Position numbers and translations under genes: made by a program
Shown: one piece after another, positions 60,443-64,000 of the stretch
Layout of the letters: every line of letters begins with the position of its first letter
How positions within the stretch are numbered: the first letter of the stretch is position 1
From: Sipunculus nudus
Taxonomy: Eukaryota; Annelida; Sipuncula; Golfingiida; Sipunculidae
Length of the DNA stretch: 64,000 nt
Direction of reading: 5' to 3'
Assembly: GCA_026874595.1 (NCBI GenBank)
Contig: CM049308.1
Location: 25,012,367 to 25,076,366 of the forward strand
The notes under the pieces: generated by a model
The model's database searches: none
What the model was told of the DNA's origin: nothing
The model's input: the letters and a program-made list of their open reading frames with translations, nothing else

Positions 60443-63075
60443 CTGTGGTGAAGCATACATACTATTAAGTGTACATATTTTTTTTTCATTTAATATCTAC
60501 ATCAAATTTACTGTAAGATTTTACCCCGACTAAATCCTGACTAAATCCTGAAGTCCACCAAAATGGTGGTCTGTCCGAATTTGAATGGTTGTTTTAGTAT
60601 GCCAAATGTTAGTATACTGCCAGTTTCGGGGAAGCGTCTTTGGAGAGAGACGGAGGGTTGCTGGCTACTGGTTTCGCCGTTGCTTAACGTCCTCCGTCAA
60701 CTTCAGACGCCAGGGGCCCAAGTGCCTCCCCCTCGGTTCTCTGCATTGCTTATCGGAACCCCCAGTGAAAGATCACAATGTGTATATAGCGGTGCATGCC
60801 TATGGGCAGATTGGATAGCTTACAATAAGATTAAGTATTTCAAAGTTTGTAACTGACAATTCTTTCTTAGAATAACTAAACTCCCTCTAATCAATTTTTT
60901 TCCAGAACAGAAAGGTGTAAACCTTTGTACACATCAATACGTTTTCCGTTTACGAAAATCAGACAACGATAATGCGGCGTTGGAAAAGAAAAAGATGACC
61001 GTATAAAAAATTCATTGGAGTGTATACAAGCGCACGCGACGGCAACAACAATGCAGCACGACTATCCGGATATTTTTCACATTATTCTGTCAGCGATTGG
61101 TTTTTTTTATCACCGGATATGACCGTGCGGCGGCATTTCCATTAAATGACGTCACTACAACCATACACTGGCACACTTTCAAAGCATTGTAGTTCAATAA
61201 GACCACAGGGATGCCCCGAAAATCCTAAAAATTACCTAAAAATGTTAGAAAAAAAGTAATCCAGAGAATTATTGTCAGAAAAAGTAATCTAATATAACCT
61301 AAACCAGTCTCAATTTTCATAAGGTGTGTAAAATATATTCAAATATGTTTCTCTCTGTCTTCCCTTTTTATTTATTAAATGGAACCGGTCTATTCCCTTT
61401 CTTCTTCATATAATTTAAGACAAAGACAATATTCAGAAGGATATTGTCGCCCTTAAAGCTTAGTGCCACTATCATTTCTGGAACTGATAATCAAAGAAAC
61501 TTTTATACTTTGTGCTTAAGGTTGATTCGTGATGTAAATCAAACTGATCAAGGGTGATCACCATGCATTTTGGTAAGATATGACCATTAAACAAGACGGT
61601 GGTCAATTGGCTTTTATGATGGACGGAAGAAAAATCAGTTAAAGAATATAATAAACTACAGAATTGCAATAAAGTGTAATTTGAAAACTTTTATAATAAA
61701 AAAAGCCAGCAATATCATTTTATTATATGAAATAAAGAAATTTTATTATGAAAAGAGAAAAATATATTGTCAAAATTCATATATAATAATAATGAATACC
61801 TGGCGAAAATGACCAGAATACATCACTCCTCTGCAGGTATAAAATAAAATTTAAAAAAAGCTAGAATTGATTTCTTATTTTAATCTGGCCTATGAATCAC
61901 TTATACTATATGATAAATAATCACCAAACAAATTTAGGGTCACCATAGATCTTAGCAGTCAAACATTAGTGTCTGTATAATAAGAATATAAAAAATGCAT
62001 ATAAATGATGCATATATATCTATAAAAGTAATTTCCCTTAACATGATAACATAGAATCTTGAGAAAAATGATAAAGCAAAAGCGGTATCGTGTACAGGGG
62101 TTTGTCGAGGGCAATTAATTAAGCATCAGTTTGCAATTAATTATCGATCTGCCACCTCTACCTATTTCCCAGTATTTTTCAAGTAAGTAAAGTAGCGATT
62201 CTATGATAGGTACTAATACCTAAAACATATAAATTAAATTCATTTGAAGATAATGGTTAACCAGTTCAAATAAAAATTAAACACTTTGAACAGTAACGGG
62301 AGTAAAAATTAGGGCTATTTAAATCGGAAAATGTTGACAATTGGACCTATGTACCCCGTATAATGCATGACAATTTAGGTCCGATCATGGTATACGGTAC
62401 GTTCATTAGCCTTATATGAGACCATCCCAAAAACCGTAAATAAACGCTGGAAATTTGGAATATTTTACGTTTTAAATCTTGTACACAGTTATATGATTGT
62501 CTCATCTAAAGTAACCAGTCATAAAATGAGAAATATAATAATAATGGAGTGTAAATGCATTTTGATTTGGGCTTGGGAGACCTATTGTGGGAAAAATTGA
62601 CCGTATGCGGACCATATATTTTAGTTGGAATTGGCTTGATTTTCCGAATTTTAAGTTACTTTTCTGGTGTCTATGGTAAGAGTTCTGTCCATTCTATTAT
62701 AATCAACTGGAGAAAGTGTAAAATACGCATAAAATAAGTATGATACGGACGTTTTCTGTGGGCCCGGGTTTTCTGACGGCCCAAAAAACAAGCATTTTAA
62801 CCCTTAGTAAGAGTGATAAATTACCCCTAAAAATAACGAATTATCAGCTAAATTTTTATTTCATAGGGAAGGGATAGACTCAATCTTCATGATTAACTCA
62901 ACTTTAAGATCGTTTCTATTACGTAAGGCTTTTTTTTTTTCATGTGTTTAATTGGGCCCGGGTATCTCATTCCACAACGCGCAGTAGCAATCGCGGCACT
63001 TAGCAAGGTCTATTGTGGTATACAAAACTACGGAAGCGTATTGCTGCCACCTAGTAAAAGAAAAATAAATTATTA
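60443..63075. other. Non-coding AT-rich DNA
   Basis: No gene supported. A GC-richer patch at 60600-60760 has two overlapping frames of 77 and 97 codons with no recognisable protein. Confidence 0.45.
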
Positions 63076-63281
63076 ATCTCGTACGTACGACATAGTATCT
63101 CGTACGTACGACATAGTATCTCGTACGTACGACATACTATCTCGTACGTACGACATACTATCTCGTACGTACGACATATTATCTCGTACGTACGACATAC
63201 TATCTCTTACGTACGACATATTATCTGGTACGTACGACATATTATCTCGTACGTACGACATACTATCTCGTACGTATGACA
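63076..63281. repeat. 21-bp minisatellite with palindromic CGTACGTACG core, about 10 copies
   Basis: The unit is ATCTCGTACGTACGACATA plus two variable bases; every unit contains GTACGTAC or a one-base variant. In reverse it reads as a seven-residue repeat (MSYVRDx) with no stop because the period is divisible by three; I do not think it is coding. Units near 63205 and 63221 carry substitutions. Confidence 0.95.
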
Positions 63282-63343
63282 AAATAAATCTTACGTATCT
63301 GTTTCACAGACTACAAAACAGACCAACTGATATATGTATAAGC

Positions 63344-63370
63344 AATATATATATATATATATATATATAT
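63344..63370. repeat. (AT)n microsatellite
   Basis: Pure AT run shortly after the minisatellite. Confidence 0.9.
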
Positions 63371-64000
63371 GTTAAATAATGTATGTTCTCCACCTCCTTG
63401 CAAACAGTTTGAACACCGTTGAAACGAACGTATATATATTTCTTTATTTATTTATATATACTATATATTTAAATGCTATTCGATTATATCATTTTTCTGT
63501 GTCTGGGTTTCTGAAATATTTCAAGGAAGCGAAATATATCAAGTCGTTGTCTGCAGGTCATATACAGAACTTTAATTTTTAGATAGATGATTAAATTCTG
63601 TTGGCAGCGTATGATGTTAAATGATGAGCCTGTCATAGTATTAATAAAAAAAAATTTTGCCTTTGCCAAATTGAAAACAAGAGGACAGCTACCAAATAGC
63701 CTAAATTTTAGTGTTTGAGTATTGTGCAGTTTTCTAATATTCATAATTGATCTAAAAATTAGATTTATGATACAACGCACGGTGTAGTGGATCGTTAAAA
63801 ATATTTAATGTATATACAACCATTGATATAATATGTGGGTAGCGGAACAGTCTACAACCCATTTTATGCGGTACATATTATTTAATTTTTTATTTGAATT
63901 AAATAAAAAAAATATTAAAGACTATAACTCATGGAAATGCGATTAATCTGTGAAAGAAGAATACGAAATTATAATACAAGTCTTTTGTTCATATGTCAGG
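63371..64000. other. Window end, no gene seen
   Basis: AT-rich DNA; the 98-codon minus-strand frame at 63484-63780 is Ile/Phe/Lys-rich and unremarkable. Confidence 0.4.

Noticed and set aside
60563-60856. 97-codon frame near copy E
   Set aside because: No ARF exon 1 similarity and no splice donor; two overlapping frames are equally open.
63073-63282. CRISPR-like array or repeat protein
   Set aside because: Units are contiguous 21-mers without unique spacers, in a eukaryotic context; the frame stays open only because 21 is divisible by three.

Overview
The window reads as a eukaryotic, metazoan nuclear sequence. It is AT-rich, has spliced genes with GT-AG introns and AATAAA signals, carries many AT, TC, ATT and GAAT microsatellites, and is dense in short DNA transposons. 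An expanded Mab-21/cGAS-like receptor gene and the style of the interspersed repeats suggest a lophotrochozoan, most likely a bivalve mollusc. The species cannot be fixed from sequence alone.

Layout. At 2.5-3.6 kb lies a minus-strand terminal coding exon for an unrecognised 345-residue coiled-coil/low-complexity protein. From 7934 to 25656 there is a head-to-tail tandem duplication of an 8,860-bp unit. The two copies looked identical to me by eye, apart from two AT tracts whose length changes cancel (+4 and -4 bp). Each unit holds a long-inverted-repeat (foldback) element, a PIF/Harbinger-type MITE with a 141-bp partial duplication, microsatellites, and a possible TATA promoter with a first exon on the minus strand; no convincing coding gene is visible inside it. 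From 25.7 to 32.6 kb the DNA is almost entirely repeats.

From 32.7 to 50.4 kb is a small cluster of ARF-type small GTPase genes. Gene D (plus strand, broken) is followed by gene A (minus, intact, three exons, 188 aa), gene B (minus, broken, exon 3 split by a 738-bp insertion with 11-bp target-site duplications) and gene C (minus, intact, three exons, 188 aa). A fifth, decayed copy E lies at 60.2-60.4 kb. The two intact genes have identical exon sizes (94, 312 and 161 nt) and phase-1 introns. A to D share an altered G3 box: the usual Asp-x-Gly-Gly-Gln is Asp/Glu-x-Gly-Asp-Arg/Lys, so the catalytic glutamine is gone while the rest of the fold is kept in A and C. Copy E still carries the ordinary Gly-Gly-Gln. 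Promoter-proximal blocks of A, B and C are also homologous and keep an AP-1-like TGACTCA.

Between C and E lie a 961-bp non-autonomous hAT element with an 8-bp target-site duplication, a degenerate tandem array, and an intact single-coding-exon Mab-21-domain gene (719 aa) with its nucleotidyltransferase residues in place. The last 4 kb are unique AT-rich DNA plus a 21-bp minisatellite with a palindromic core. All exon structures here are inferred from paralogue comparison and splice signals, not from transcripts.
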